Shown here: positions 7,891 through 14,683 of the stretch, in pieces | How the letters are laid out: the number at the start of each line of letters is the position of its first letter | Position numbering within the stretch: the first letter of the stretch is position 1 | DNA from: Saprospiraceae bacterium | GTDB lineage: Bacteria > Bacteroidota > Bacteroidia > Chitinophagales > Saprospiraceae | NCBI GenBank assembly: GCA_016787525.1 | Contig: JAEUUP010000084.1 | Span: 1-36,273 of the forward strand | DNA length: 36,273 nt | Reading direction: 5' to 3' | Notes under the pieces: model-generated | What the model saw: the letters and a program-made list of their open reading frames with translations, nothing else | Database searches by the model: none | What the model was told of the DNA's origin: nothing | Program-made: the position numbers and the translations under genes

Positions 7891-8547
7891 TTAAAGATTT
7901 GTAATTAAATCATAGAATCGCTGAATTTCAGCAATGGCTTTTTGGTCTTTCGTTTTTTGTTCAACAACAGACAATCCGCCAGCTGCTGCTGTTGCAAAAG
8001 CTTTGCGAATACTGAGGGGGGCATCCAACAAGACCAATGCTTTTTTAATTTTTTCGTCTTCGACGAAAAGCTTTTTCGTTTCTTCGTTCTCCGTACTCAC
8101 TTTAAAATCGGCTTGATTGAGTACACCAACAGCTTTCAATTTTGGATTGATGAGACGACATTCTTCAATCAAATCAATAGAATCGTAGAGCGTCCAAATG
8201 TCGAAAGAGCGCGGACGAAACGGCAAAATGTAGATATCCGACACCACCAAAGCCGAACGTTGGCTTTTGGTATCGCGTCCACCTGTGTCAATAACGATGT
8301 CCGAAAATCGGTCTTTCATGTTAAGGACTTGCTGATAAACGTCCATTTCGCGCAAACGAATGGCTGAGTAACCCGCTTGATTGTTGAGCATTTCGTTGCG
8401 GCGCGCCGTGAATAGGGTAGCAGTGCCTTGGTCATCGGCATCCACTAGCAGCACATCGCGCCCATTTTTTGATAGCATTATTGCCAAATTGGTGGCAAGT
8501 GTTGTTTTGCCTGTACCGCCCTTAATTCCGCCCAGAGTGTAAATCAT
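7891..8547 (-). CDS. parA: ParA/ParF-type plasmid partition ATPase
   Basis: A 218-residue P-loop ATPase with the deviant Walker A motif KGGTGKTT (residues 8-15), the Walker A' region DVLLVDADDQGTATLF, the Walker B strand DIVIDTGGRD and the later VLNQADFK region. It lacks the N-terminal HTH of long ParA proteins, so it belongs with the short ParF-type ATPases paired with RHH partners. It should move plasmid copies over the nucleoid. I place the start at the ATG at 8547; a TTG two codons earlier is possible but gives no better context. Three 19-bp repeats lie upstream and may serve as centromere. A TACTGAGGGG copy falls in the coding region at 8010. Confidence 0.93.
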   Translation of the reverse strand: MIYTLGGIKGGTGKTTLATNLAIMLSKNGRDVLLVDADDQGTATLFTARRNEMLNNQAGYSAIRLREMDVYQQVLNMKDRFSDIVIDTGGRDTKSQRSALVVSDIYILPFRPRSFDIWTLYDSIDLIEECRLINPKLKAVGVLNQADFKVSTENEETKKLFVEDEKIKKALVLLDAPLSIRKAFATAAAGGLSVVEQKTKDQKAIAEIQRFYDLITNL

Positions 8548-8715
8548 TGTCAAAAAACTGTTGTGGTCTTAAATTAAAAAAAATAAGTGTTAGTCGGTGA
8601 AATAGCCTTGCGCAATACGTTTGACTTTTCATTTCTTTTTTTAAAAACAACATTTTACTTTTTAAAGTATTATCTGTTTGTTTTTTTATTATTTGAAAAT
8701 AATTATCTGTTTGCA

Positions 8716-8799
8716 TACCCAAACTCTCGTTGATATATATTGAAACCTACCCAAACTCTCGTTGATAAACTTAGCTATTCTACCCAAACTCTCGTTGAT
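8716..8799 (+). repeat. Iteron cluster A, three 19-bp direct repeats
   Basis: Three identical copies of TACCCAAACTCTCGTTGAT start at 8716, 8748 and 8781. They are spaced 32-33 bp, about three helical turns, so bound proteins would face the same side. They lie 170-250 bp upstream of parA and may be the partition centromere or origin iterons. They share the core TACCCAAACTC with cluster B. Confidence 0.85.
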
Positions 8800-9140
8800 A
8801 AGATTTAAATTATTACCTAATCCAAGAAATAGTTATAATAATCTAATGCTTTCTTTTTTTGTGTATTAGGCACTTCAGAAACCGTTTTAAACTTAAAAGA
8901 ACAATTACTAACTGTTTTTATACTCTGAAAGAACCCTTCTAAATAGTACACACGTCATAATCTAGTGAGAAAAAATGAGTGAACAGTTTTTCATCTACTT
9001 CAGTATTTTGACTCTTTATGTAGTTCTATAACATGACTGCGTTAATTCATGTATAAGAAGCCTGAGATAAATCTTTGATTCGACAAAAGGTGCGAAACAG
9101 GTGCTTATTCAACTCATAATGTCAGTAGTTCTCAAAAACC

Positions 9141-9305
9141 TACCCAAACTCACGTGATCTAATATGGCTTCTGTAATATATTGATAATCAATATATTGAA
9201 AACGTGAAATTCTACTAAAACACTTCAAAACCTACCCAAACTCACGTGGTTTTGAAATCTACTCAAATTGTATATCTTTCAAAAACCTACCCGAACTCAC
9301 GTTGA
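9141..9305 (+). repeat. Iteron cluster B, three related repeats next to rep
   Basis: Copies begin at 9141 (TACCCAAACTCACGTGAT), 9233 (TACCCAAACTCACGTGGT) and 9288 (TACCCGAACTCACGTTGA). The core is that of cluster A but the eleventh-to-thirteenth positions differ (CAC versus CTC). The last copy ends 7 bp from the Rep stop codon. These are likely initiator-binding iterons. Confidence 0.75.
9175..9197. promoter_or_regulatory. Palindrome with the CRISPR-leader box TTGATAATCAA
   Basis: A perfect palindrome with 11-bp arms around a central A. Its core TTGATAATCAA (9181-9191) is identical to the box at 3725-3735 in the right CRISPR leader. It lies between the first and second iterons of cluster B. 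Confidence 0.6.
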
Positions 9306-9311
9306 AATATT

Positions 9312-10322
9312 TTAGAATATAGTAGGTGCAATATCCGAACTCGACCCTTTATTGAGCCTTTGGAAGGGCTGAAAAGGAATGGGGGTAGGGGAGTGCTTGA
9401 GGTGAAAACCTTTGTTTTTGACTTCCTCAATTTTAGCATCTTTGTATTGACTCAGAACCAATTGCAGAGTTTGCCTAAACTTTTGCTTGAACTTAAACAT
9501 ATCAGCATAACCCTCTCCGAACTGCTCTTTCAAACCTTCCCAATGCACAAATTCGGGTTGTCCAATTTGCACACGGTGAAGCCGTTGCGCAAGCCAACTA
9601 TACGTATCCAAAGCTAAAGCGTTGTTGGAAAGTGCTGCCAAAGCCCGCTCGTCTAAAGGAATGGCGTGATTGATGAGGCTATTGAAATATTCATCAGAGA
9701 GTTTTACTGTGGAGTTCCACAAGGTTTTTTCTTTTGGATTGTCCGAAAACCAGACATCGAAACTTTGTATCAAATTGAGATTGGTTTGTATGCCTCGTTT
9801 GGCGTTTGTGTCCGAGTCGAGGACAAAACCGATGGACATACGTGTGGCTGCCAGTCGTTTGAGTTGCTCTTTTGCCAGTTTGATGGTGACACCGTCGTTG
9901 TTTAGACCGATACGTTTGATGAAAGCGGTCATGCTGTTCGCCACATCCACAACGGGGTTTTGCTGCCGAACGGCTTGGGTGCTGATATAGGACAAAATCA
10001 AACGGGCTTTTGCACCATAAGGTAATCCCACTTTTTCGAAGGATTCGGTGTGTGGATTGAAAATGCTGCCCGCTTCAAGTGACAAAACGGCCCGCCCTTG
10101 TCGCTTTTGAACATCACGGACATCTTCGCCTGGGTTTTTGTAGGGCAAAAAGGTTTGGCACAGTATGGAGTGTTGGAAAACAGCGTTTTTCTCGGTTGCA
10201 GGATTGACGACGATATCTATCGCATTTTTGCTGACACGCTGAAGAGTCGGGGAGTTGGCGACAGGTGTAGATGAAAAGTCGAGGACATGATTCAGTGCCG
10301 TCTTGATGTTTTTATTAGCCAT
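9312..10322 (-). CDS. RepA-type plasmid replication initiator
   Basis: A 336-residue protein. The stretch GLPYGAKARLILSYISTQAV, followed by VDVANSMTAFIKRIGL and then IKLAKEQLKRLAATRMSIGF, is the signature of the plasmid-encoded RepA family (PF04796-like). The C-terminal part DTYSWLAQRLHRV followed by VHWEGLKEQFGEGY is also typical. It should bind the adjacent iterons and open the origin. I choose the ATG at 10322 (MANKNIKTALN); the frame stays open to a TTG at 10364, but those codons would be read through a near-perfect hairpin. The iterons are downstream of its stop, an arrangement less common than upstream iterons. Confidence 0.9.
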   Translation of the reverse strand: MANKNIKTALNHVLDFSSTPVANSPTLQRVSKNAIDIVVNPATEKNAVFQHSILCQTFLPYKNPGEDVRDVQKRQGRAVLSLEAGSIFNPHTESFEKVGLPYGAKARLILSYISTQAVRQQNPVVDVANSMTAFIKRIGLNNDGVTIKLAKEQLKRLAATRMSIGFVLDSDTNAKRGIQTNLNLIQSFDVWFSDNPKEKTLWNSTVKLSDEYFNSLINHAIPLDERALAALSNNALALDTYSWLAQRLHRVQIGQPEFVHWEGLKEQFGEGYADMFKFKQKFRQTLQLVLSQYKDAKIEEVKNKGFHLKHSPTPIPFQPFQRLNKGSSSDIAPTIF

Positions 10323-10358
10323 GTTAGCAGCATTTTTATTTAAAGACGGAACAAAAAT

Positions 10359-10421
10359 AGTCAAAATTGATTAAAATAATATTTTTTTACCGTAAAAAAA
10401 ATATTATTTTAATCAATTTTG
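10359..10421. repeat. Near-perfect 32-bp hairpin at the 5' side of rep
   Basis: The left arm (10359-10390) pairs with the complement just to its right with only a one-base bulge in an A/T run; the centre is ACCGT. It covers the alternative TTG start of rep and lies 37 bp before the chosen ATG. It could terminate rightward transcription, regulate rep translation or be a protein site. It includes the 12-mer TTTTTTTACCGT shared with 7464. Confidence 0.65.
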
Positions 10422-10430
10422 ACTCAGTTA

Positions 10431-10540
10431 TGATTTCAAGTTGCTACTAAAAGCGGGCAGCACAGTTTATACAAACGAATACAATATATACGATTGGCTC
10501 TCTCGACTTTTGTCCCGCTTTTAGTAACAACTTGAAATCA
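10431..10540. repeat. 27-bp inverted repeat around a 56-nt loop
   Basis: The arms 10431-10457 and 10514-10540 pair with a single mismatch (TGATTTCAAGTTG then CTACTAAAAGCGGG on the left). The loop contains no gene. Both arms plus loop resemble a small structured RNA or a decayed element end pair; I cannot decide which. Confidence 0.55.
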
Positions 10541-10653
10541 CAATTGAGCCGAATTTTGAAACCTAACAGATTTTGTTAATCTTGTAGTCCTTATCAACAC
10601 TTGTATCTAACGGCGGCAGAGTGGACTTTTCGGAGGGAGGTTTTAATTTTTTT

Positions 10654-10691
10654 CGGCGGCAGAGCCGCCGTTTTTCAACTAAAAAATTACC
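10654..10691. mobile_element. Partial copy of the MITE-like element
   Basis: A GC hairpin CGGCGGCAGAGCCGCCG (10654-10670) is followed by TTTTTCAACTAAAAAATTACC. The whole matches the reverse complement of 5789-5825, the left end of the element at 5785-5972, with about three changes. Only this end is present. The T-run after the hairpin would also make a working terminator. Confidence 0.55.
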
Positions 10692-10725
10692 TAAGCATTG
10701 GCAATATTTCTTCTTTCTAATTTTA

Positions 10726-10880
10726 GTGTATACATGTGTATATACATAAAAATGACGTATACGCGCGTATATGGGGCGAATACATCACGTATACGATAAA
10801 GTATACGTTTTTTTGAGTTCAAAAATACCGAATACTGAGGGAGAGAGGTTGTAACATATGTCTAATCAGACCGTATACGT
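10726..10880. promoter_or_regulatory. Cluster of GTATAC palindromes, operator-like
   Basis: GTATAC cores occur at 10728, 10757, 10789, 10801 and 10873, several extended to ACGTATACG. A variant GTATATAC and a CGCGTATAT stretch lie between them. The cluster lies directly upstream of the gene at 10931 and suggests cooperative binding of a regulator. No such regulator can be named from the window. Confidence 0.5.
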
Positions 10881-10930
10881 TTGCAGAAACATATCTTAAC
10901 CACGTATTCAACTTATTCAACAAACGTAAC

Positions 10931-11419
10931 ATGGAGAAAAAAACGAACAAGAACTTAAATATGGCTTTGGGTTGGCTTATCACCATTATTCTAATTGTTA
11001 CTCTTTGGTTAGCAGCTCAAACTCAAAAACTTAAAAAAGAGCCTTACGTCACAACCCGTAAAACCTTATCAAAATTGTATGAAGTAGACTTGAAAACCTT
11101 CAACAAATGGATACAAATATTCTCTGACCCAGCTATACTTTCATTTGATACTTTTTCTAAACAAAGAGGCATTACACAACAACAAAAAGACTATTTGTTG
11201 GCACTTTTTGGTTCACCGACTCAAGACAAAACTAAATATTCAAAAGCCCAAATTGTGGCATTTGAAGACGACGAACTTCACCATGCCGAATACCGAACTG
11301 GACGGGAGTCCATCAAGAAGTTTTTTAAAAAGTATAATATCACACCCGAAATGTATGCCCAACTCAATTTCTTCCCGCCTCGTATTGGGCGCGAGTTAAA
11401 ACGCCAAATGGGCTGCTAA
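10931..11419 (+). CDS. Small membrane-anchored protein of unknown function
   Basis: A 162-residue protein with one N-terminal membrane segment (about 12-29, MALGWLITIILIVTLWLAA) and a basic, mostly helical cytoplasmic part. The segment KTLSKLYEVDLKTFNKWIQ has the look of a helix-turn-helix, and ESIKKFFKKYNITPEMYAQL of a second helical unit. I do not recognise the family. Its promoter region is the GTATAC cluster, so it may be tightly regulated. A membrane-tethered DNA-binding role is possible but unproven. Confidence 0.7.
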   Translation: MEKKTNKNLNMALGWLITIILIVTLWLAAQTQKLKKEPYVTTRKTLSKLYEVDLKTFNKWIQIFSDPAILSFDTFSKQRGITQQQKDYLLALFGSPTQDKTKYSKAQIVAFEDDELHHAEYRTGRESIKKFFKKYNITPEMYAQLNFFPPRIGRELKRQMGC

Positions 11420-11437
11420 AAAGCTAAGTCGGAGCGA

Positions 11438-11470
11438 TTGGCAGAGGATTAATAATACACCTTACCTTTG
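11438..11470 (+). promoter_or_regulatory. Bacteroidota-type promoter candidate for the RHH/coiled-coil gene
   Basis: TTGG at 11438-11441 and TACCTTTG at 11463-11470 match the -33 TTTG and -7 TAnnTTTG pattern. The gap is slightly long (22 nt after TTG). The start codon at 11538 would leave a leader of about 60 nt. Confidence 0.5.
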
Positions 11471-11537
11471 CCTTTAAAATCATCCTTGCATAAAGGATGT
11501 ACAAAACCGATTATTTAATTCAAAAAGTAAGAGTCTT

Positions 11538-12356
11538 ATGGAAAAAAAACTGCCCAAAACGGTTCTCACAGCTCGCATTGAGTCCGAACTAAAAGAACAA
11601 TTGAGCGTAGAAGCTGCTCAATATGAGATGAATCTATCTAATTACACAGAGTACTGTTTACGACAGTTCAACGCTGTTTTGCAAGAACGTCAACTAGGTG
11701 AAGAACGCAACTATAATCTACAGGAGCAAATATATAATCTACAAGAACAGATAGGTGGGCTAATTTCAGAAGTTCAAGGCAATCGCGATGAAAATCTGAG
11801 GTTGCTAGAAAATACAAACGCACTCATAGAAGAGAATGAGCGTTTGCAGCAGCAGTTGTTATGGTACAAAAAACAAGTGGAGTTATTGAATACTCAAGCC
11901 AATGAATGGGCATTAGAACACAAACAATTGACAAATGAAATCCTTGGATTGGAGGAAGGTGTTGAACAGGTGGGAAAACTATATGAGGAAGAATATAAAA
12001 AAAGCCTTCATTTGAATGAGGAGAATATGAGGCTTAAAAATGAACTCAATAATCTAAAAGCAAAGAAAAAAGCGTTGTCGAATGACCATGACCAATGTTG
12101 CAAGGAACGAGACGCACTGAAAAATAAATTACAGAATCGCCTGCCAATAGTTATGAATCGAGATCAAATCGGAAAAGTCAAAGAGATATTGAACGACTTA
12201 AAAACTCACCATTCATATAGCTCCGAGCCAGAGTTATTGGTTTGGGCATTGGCAACAGCAGCTAGGAATGAAAAACGGACATTCATAATGTATAACCTTA
12301 ATGATTTTAAGAAGTATAATCCAGATTTTTTCACCTCAAACCAGTTTCAGATATGA
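11538..12356 (+). CDS. RHH-like N-terminus with long coiled coil, unknown function
   Basis: A 272-residue protein. Residues 5-45 (TVLTARIESELKEQLSVEA, then MNLSNYTEYCLRQF) look like a CopG/Arc-type ribbon-helix-helix DNA-binding unit. Residues 50-200 form an almost unbroken coiled coil rich in Glu, Gln, Asn and Leu. A short globular tail (205-272) follows. Such a build fits a DNA-binding filament or plasmid accessory factor for mobilisation or partition, but no family is recognised. The stop overlaps the start of the next small gene (ATGA), which implies coupling. Confidence 0.75.
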   Translation: MEKKLPKTVLTARIESELKEQLSVEAAQYEMNLSNYTEYCLRQFNAVLQERQLGEERNYNLQEQIYNLQEQIGGLISEVQGNRDENLRLLENTNALIEENERLQQQLLWYKKQVELLNTQANEWALEHKQLTNEILGLEEGVEQVGKLYEEEYKKSLHLNEENMRLKNELNNLKAKKKALSNDHDQCCKERDALKNKLQNRLPIVMNRDQIGKVKEILNDLKTHHSYSSEPELLVWALATAARNEKRTFIMYNLNDFKKYNPDFFTSNQFQI

Positions 12357-12466
12357 GACCCATATTTTGGCAAATTATGATTGGTGCAATTGTGGTTGTT
12401 TTTTTCTGTGCCATTATTTGGTATAGTAGGAATAAACGGAATGAGCAAACACCTGAAAAGGTTTAA
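12353..12466 (+). CDS. 37-residue single-pass membrane peptide
   Basis: An ATG overlaps the stop of the preceding gene in the form ATGA and opens a frame of 37 codons. The product starts MRPIFWQ, has one hydrophobic segment (about residues 8-24, IMIGAIVVVFFCAIIWY) and ends in a basic, polar tail (SRNKRNEQTPEKV). The overlap and clean membrane-protein layout argue for a real gene. It may anchor the coiled-coil protein to the membrane. No family is recognised. Confidence 0.6.
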   Translation: MRPIFWQIMIGAIVVVFFCAIIWYSRNKRNEQTPEKV

Positions 12467-12822
12467 AAGGAGGTAATTATGTTGCTCTTTATATACCTAT
12501 AAAAGTGGCTTATTGCTTCAGAGACCAAAGGAGAAGTATTAGTTGCGGGTTACTATTTTTTCATCATACGAGTGTCTGTCAACAATCAGCAGATTATTGT
12601 TGGCTCGGTGTAGTTGTAGATATGATATATAGTGTCTAATACACTTGATGATTAGCAGACACCGCGAAAACACATGATAAGGGTAGTGTGATACGTGGAT
12701 TCTTTCTGAAAGAAGGGAATTCTAAAGCATATCCAATGTAAATAATCTCTCTATCTACTGTGTGGTATAAAGGCTGTTCTTTACAAAAACTCAATCCCTT
12801 AACTGATGCAGGCTGACGAATT

Positions 12823-12886
12823 ATATCAATTTGACTTAAAATTTACACTTTTGTTAAAAAGTGTAAATTTTAAGTCAAATTGATAT
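12823..12886. terminator. Perfect 30-bp hairpin between convergent genes
   Basis: The arms 12823-12852 and 12857-12886 are perfect complements around the loop GTTA. It lies between the + strand genes ending at 12466 and the - strand gene ending at 12992, so it fits a bidirectional terminator. The stem is unusually long for that role. Confidence 0.65.
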
Positions 12887-12900
12887 GAGTAGTATTTACA

Positions 12901-12943
12901 ATCAATCTAAGCTGACTTTCAATATATTGTAATCGGCTTAGAT
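12901..12943 (-). terminator. Second hairpin downstream of the lectin gene
   Basis: CAATCTAAGCTGA (12901-12912 region) pairs with TCGGCTTAGATTG (12931-12943) with one G-U position around a loop of about 18 nt. It lies 49 bp past the stop of the - strand gene at 12992. Confidence 0.5.
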
Positions 12944-12991
12944 TGACTCTTATTAATTATTACTAATCGTATTTTTCACTAATTTTAGATT

Positions 12992-14074
12992 TTACTTCCG
13001 CACAATCAACCCCAAAGCATCCAAAAATGAACTCGCCCTCCCATGAATTCCAACAATTTGGCCTTGATTTAACAAGTCGAATGGAGTACCACCTGTGCCA
13101 CCAAAAGGACCGATGGTTCGCTTGGTCGTTTGTATCAATAGCTGGTCTATCACAGCACCACTTCTGCCCGCGATGCCAATCCATTCTTCGTCGTAGTCAA
13201 AACTGATGACAGTATCTCTGCCTCCACTGTTGTAACCACCATGCCAAATGCCCCATTTGTAGCCACCTATGTATGGCTGCCAAACAACAGCAATGGCATT
13301 GATTTTACTACCATAAATTAACCGCAAACCTCCGATGCGTTTCATTTCCGATTGGATGGGTTCATCAAGAAAAACCGAGCCTCCTTGACCACCAACTGCA
13401 TCTATTTTGACTTGTTTCAGATTTGGTGTTTGAAACCCGACTTCTGATAAAAATTTGTGGTCAATATCGCAGGATTCACATTCAAGCAATATTTTTTGGT
13501 TGTTAATAGCAATTGGCAAACCATTGATACCACCGATTTGGATAGTGAGTTGAAAATGACTTTGAAAGTTGACGTATTGATTGATGTTTTTCTTCGAACC
13601 ATCCGTTGATTGAAGATAAACGTTGACATGTTCTCTCAATAGATCATAGCCATAAATTTCAACGCTTGTCGTGGTAGGTGTAATCACATTAGGTAGAACA
13701 TGGCAGATATTCGGCAGATAGGTCACTTGGTAGGTAGCCAAGCCATTATCAGCCAAAAACCTATTTTTTATTCGCCGAATTTCGCGCCTCAAACCATCGC
13801 GGAGGTATGCGCCATTGCACCTAAATTCAACGCCCACATTGGCGATTGATGATTTGATCAGGTAGGTCAAATCATTTCGGATTACGTCTGAAACATCGTA
13901 TTTTACCTTACTTTCCAGTTCTTTCAAGGTATTTTGCCATGAAATGGATTGATCCACAATGTCCTTCTCGGCTTTTTCAAAAGCGTTGGTTAATGCACTT
14001 AATGGATTGTCTTTTTTGCATTGGTAAAAAGGCAAAGTGATGATTAAAAGCAATAAAAAGAGGTACTTTCCCAT
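12992..14074 (-). CDS. Lipoprotein with C-terminal jacalin-like lectin domain
   Basis: A 360-residue lipoprotein: MGKYLFLLLLIITLPFYQC gives a signal sequence with the lipid-bearing Cys at 19. The C-terminal part from about 225 has the jacalin-like pattern: VGGQGGSVFLDEP, then a turn with GLRLIYGSKINAIAVVW, then GRDTVISFDYDEEWIGIAGR, LIQTTKRTIGPFGGTGG and a final IVGIHGRASSFLDALGLIV strand. Jacalin domains bind sugars, so this is likely a surface carbohydrate-binding lipoprotein. The middle (25-220) is unrecognised. It starts 12 bp after the stop of the upstream gene, so the two are probably cotranscribed. Confidence 0.8.
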   Translation of the reverse strand: MGKYLFLLLLIITLPFYQCKKDNPLSALTNAFEKAEKDIVDQSISWQNTLKELESKVKYDVSDVIRNDLTYLIKSSIANVGVEFRCNGAYLRDGLRREIRRIKNRFLADNGLATYQVTYLPNICHVLPNVITPTTTSVEIYGYDLLREHVNVYLQSTDGSKKNINQYVNFQSHFQLTIQIGGINGLPIAINNQKILLECESCDIDHKFLSEVGFQTPNLKQVKIDAVGGQGGSVFLDEPIQSEMKRIGGLRLIYGSKINAIAVVWQPYIGGYKWGIWHGGYNSGGRDTVISFDYDEEWIGIAGRSGAVIDQLLIQTTKRTIGPFGGTGGTPFDLLNQGQIVGIHGRASSFLDALGLIVRK

Positions 14075-14086
14075 AATTTTTAAGAT

Positions 14087-14608
14087 TTAAAAAGAGATTT
14101 TGGATAGTTTTGAATTTGCGTATTGCAACTCCCTAAAAAACCAATCTTGGTTCATATACGCAGGAACACTCTTTGTGTCACGTACTCGTTTTTGTCGAAA
14201 AATGATTTTGTTAGCTGTTTCCTTTTTCTGATATTGCCCAAAAGCCATTTCTAACTCATATTTACTGAGGGGGGCTTTTTTTACCCATAAACCAGAATAA
14301 ATGTTTGGTTTAATCCAGTCACGCCACTCAGCATACTGACTTTTGTCAAACAGCAATCGGATAAAATACAAGATTGCCCCTTTGAATTTCTGTTCTTGAA
14401 TGACGATTCGGGCATTGTGTTGTCCAAATATTTTCATAACAAAAACGTGTGGTGCATAACGGTGCAATAGGTTATGAATAGCAAATGTATCGGGTTGTTT
14501 TTCTAATTTTTCTAAACGTATTTCAATCTCTTGTTTGAGTACAGTGTCGGCGCAAGCATCAAAATCCTTTTGAAACTGTTGCGTGCGATAAAATATTGTT
14601 ATTGACAT
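14087..14608 (-). CDS. Possible RelE/ParE-fold protein, function unknown
   Basis: A 173-residue protein. Its first 100 residues (FYRTQQFQKDFD, IEIRLEKLEKQPDTF, HVFVMKIFGQHNARIVIQ, ILYFIRLLF) have the helix-then-strand order of the RelE/ParE toxin fold. The rest is basic and unassigned. It is longer than usual RelE toxins (about 90-100 residues), and no antitoxin gene is next to it. It may instead be a housekeeping nuclease-like or regulatory protein. A TACTGAGGGG copy (14263) is read as Pro-Leu-Ser in KKAPLSKYELE. Confidence 0.45.
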   Translation of the reverse strand: MSITIFYRTQQFQKDFDACADTVLKQEIEIRLEKLEKQPDTFAIHNLLHRYAPHVFVMKIFGQHNARIVIQEQKFKGAILYFIRLLFDKSQYAEWRDWIKPNIYSGLWVKKAPLSKYELEMAFGQYQKKETANKIIFRQKRVRDTKSVPAYMNQDWFFRELQYANSKLSKISF

Positions 14609-14638
14609 AGCTGAGTTGTTTTTAAAGTGAATAAATAA

Positions 14639-14667
14639 TTACTGTGGAGAGAAAATCCCCACAGTAA
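14639..14667 (-). terminator. Hairpin downstream of the T9SS cargo gene
   Basis: TTACTGTGG and CCACAGTAA form a 9-bp stem, starting 17 bp past the stop codon of the - strand gene at 14684. Confidence 0.5.
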
Positions 14668-14683
14668 CGTTGCTATTTAAAAA

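Larger units (their letters stand above)
8548..9311. other. Putative replication/partition control region
   Basis: This 764-bp gene-free stretch lies between the ParA start and the Rep stop. It holds two clusters of three related repeats (8716-8799, 9141-9305) and a 23-bp palindrome (9175-9197). The middle (8800-9140) is AT-rich with no open frame or further repeat that I can see. It is the best candidate for the origin and centromere. I found no confident DnaA box. Confidence 0.65.
10323..10930. other. Gene-free control region between rep and the next + strand gene
   Basis: No gene is visible. The region holds two long inverted repeats (10359-10421, 10431-10540), a partial copy of the MITE-like element (10654-10691), a cluster of GTATAC palindromes (10726-10880) and a one-mismatch copy of the dispersed motif (10833-10842). 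Confidence 0.6.
12467..12991. other. Gene-free stretch between convergent genes
   Basis: No gene is visible. It contains a 7-bp stem near 12580-12602, a GTGTCT...AGACAC pairing near 12630-12662, and two strong hairpins (12823-12886, 12901-12943). It separates the + strand plasmid genes from the - strand envelope block and mainly serves as a terminator region. Confidence 0.6.

Noticed and set aside
14087-14608. Toxin-antitoxin module
   Set aside because: The RelE-like resemblance is partial, the protein is too long, and no antitoxin gene adjoins it.
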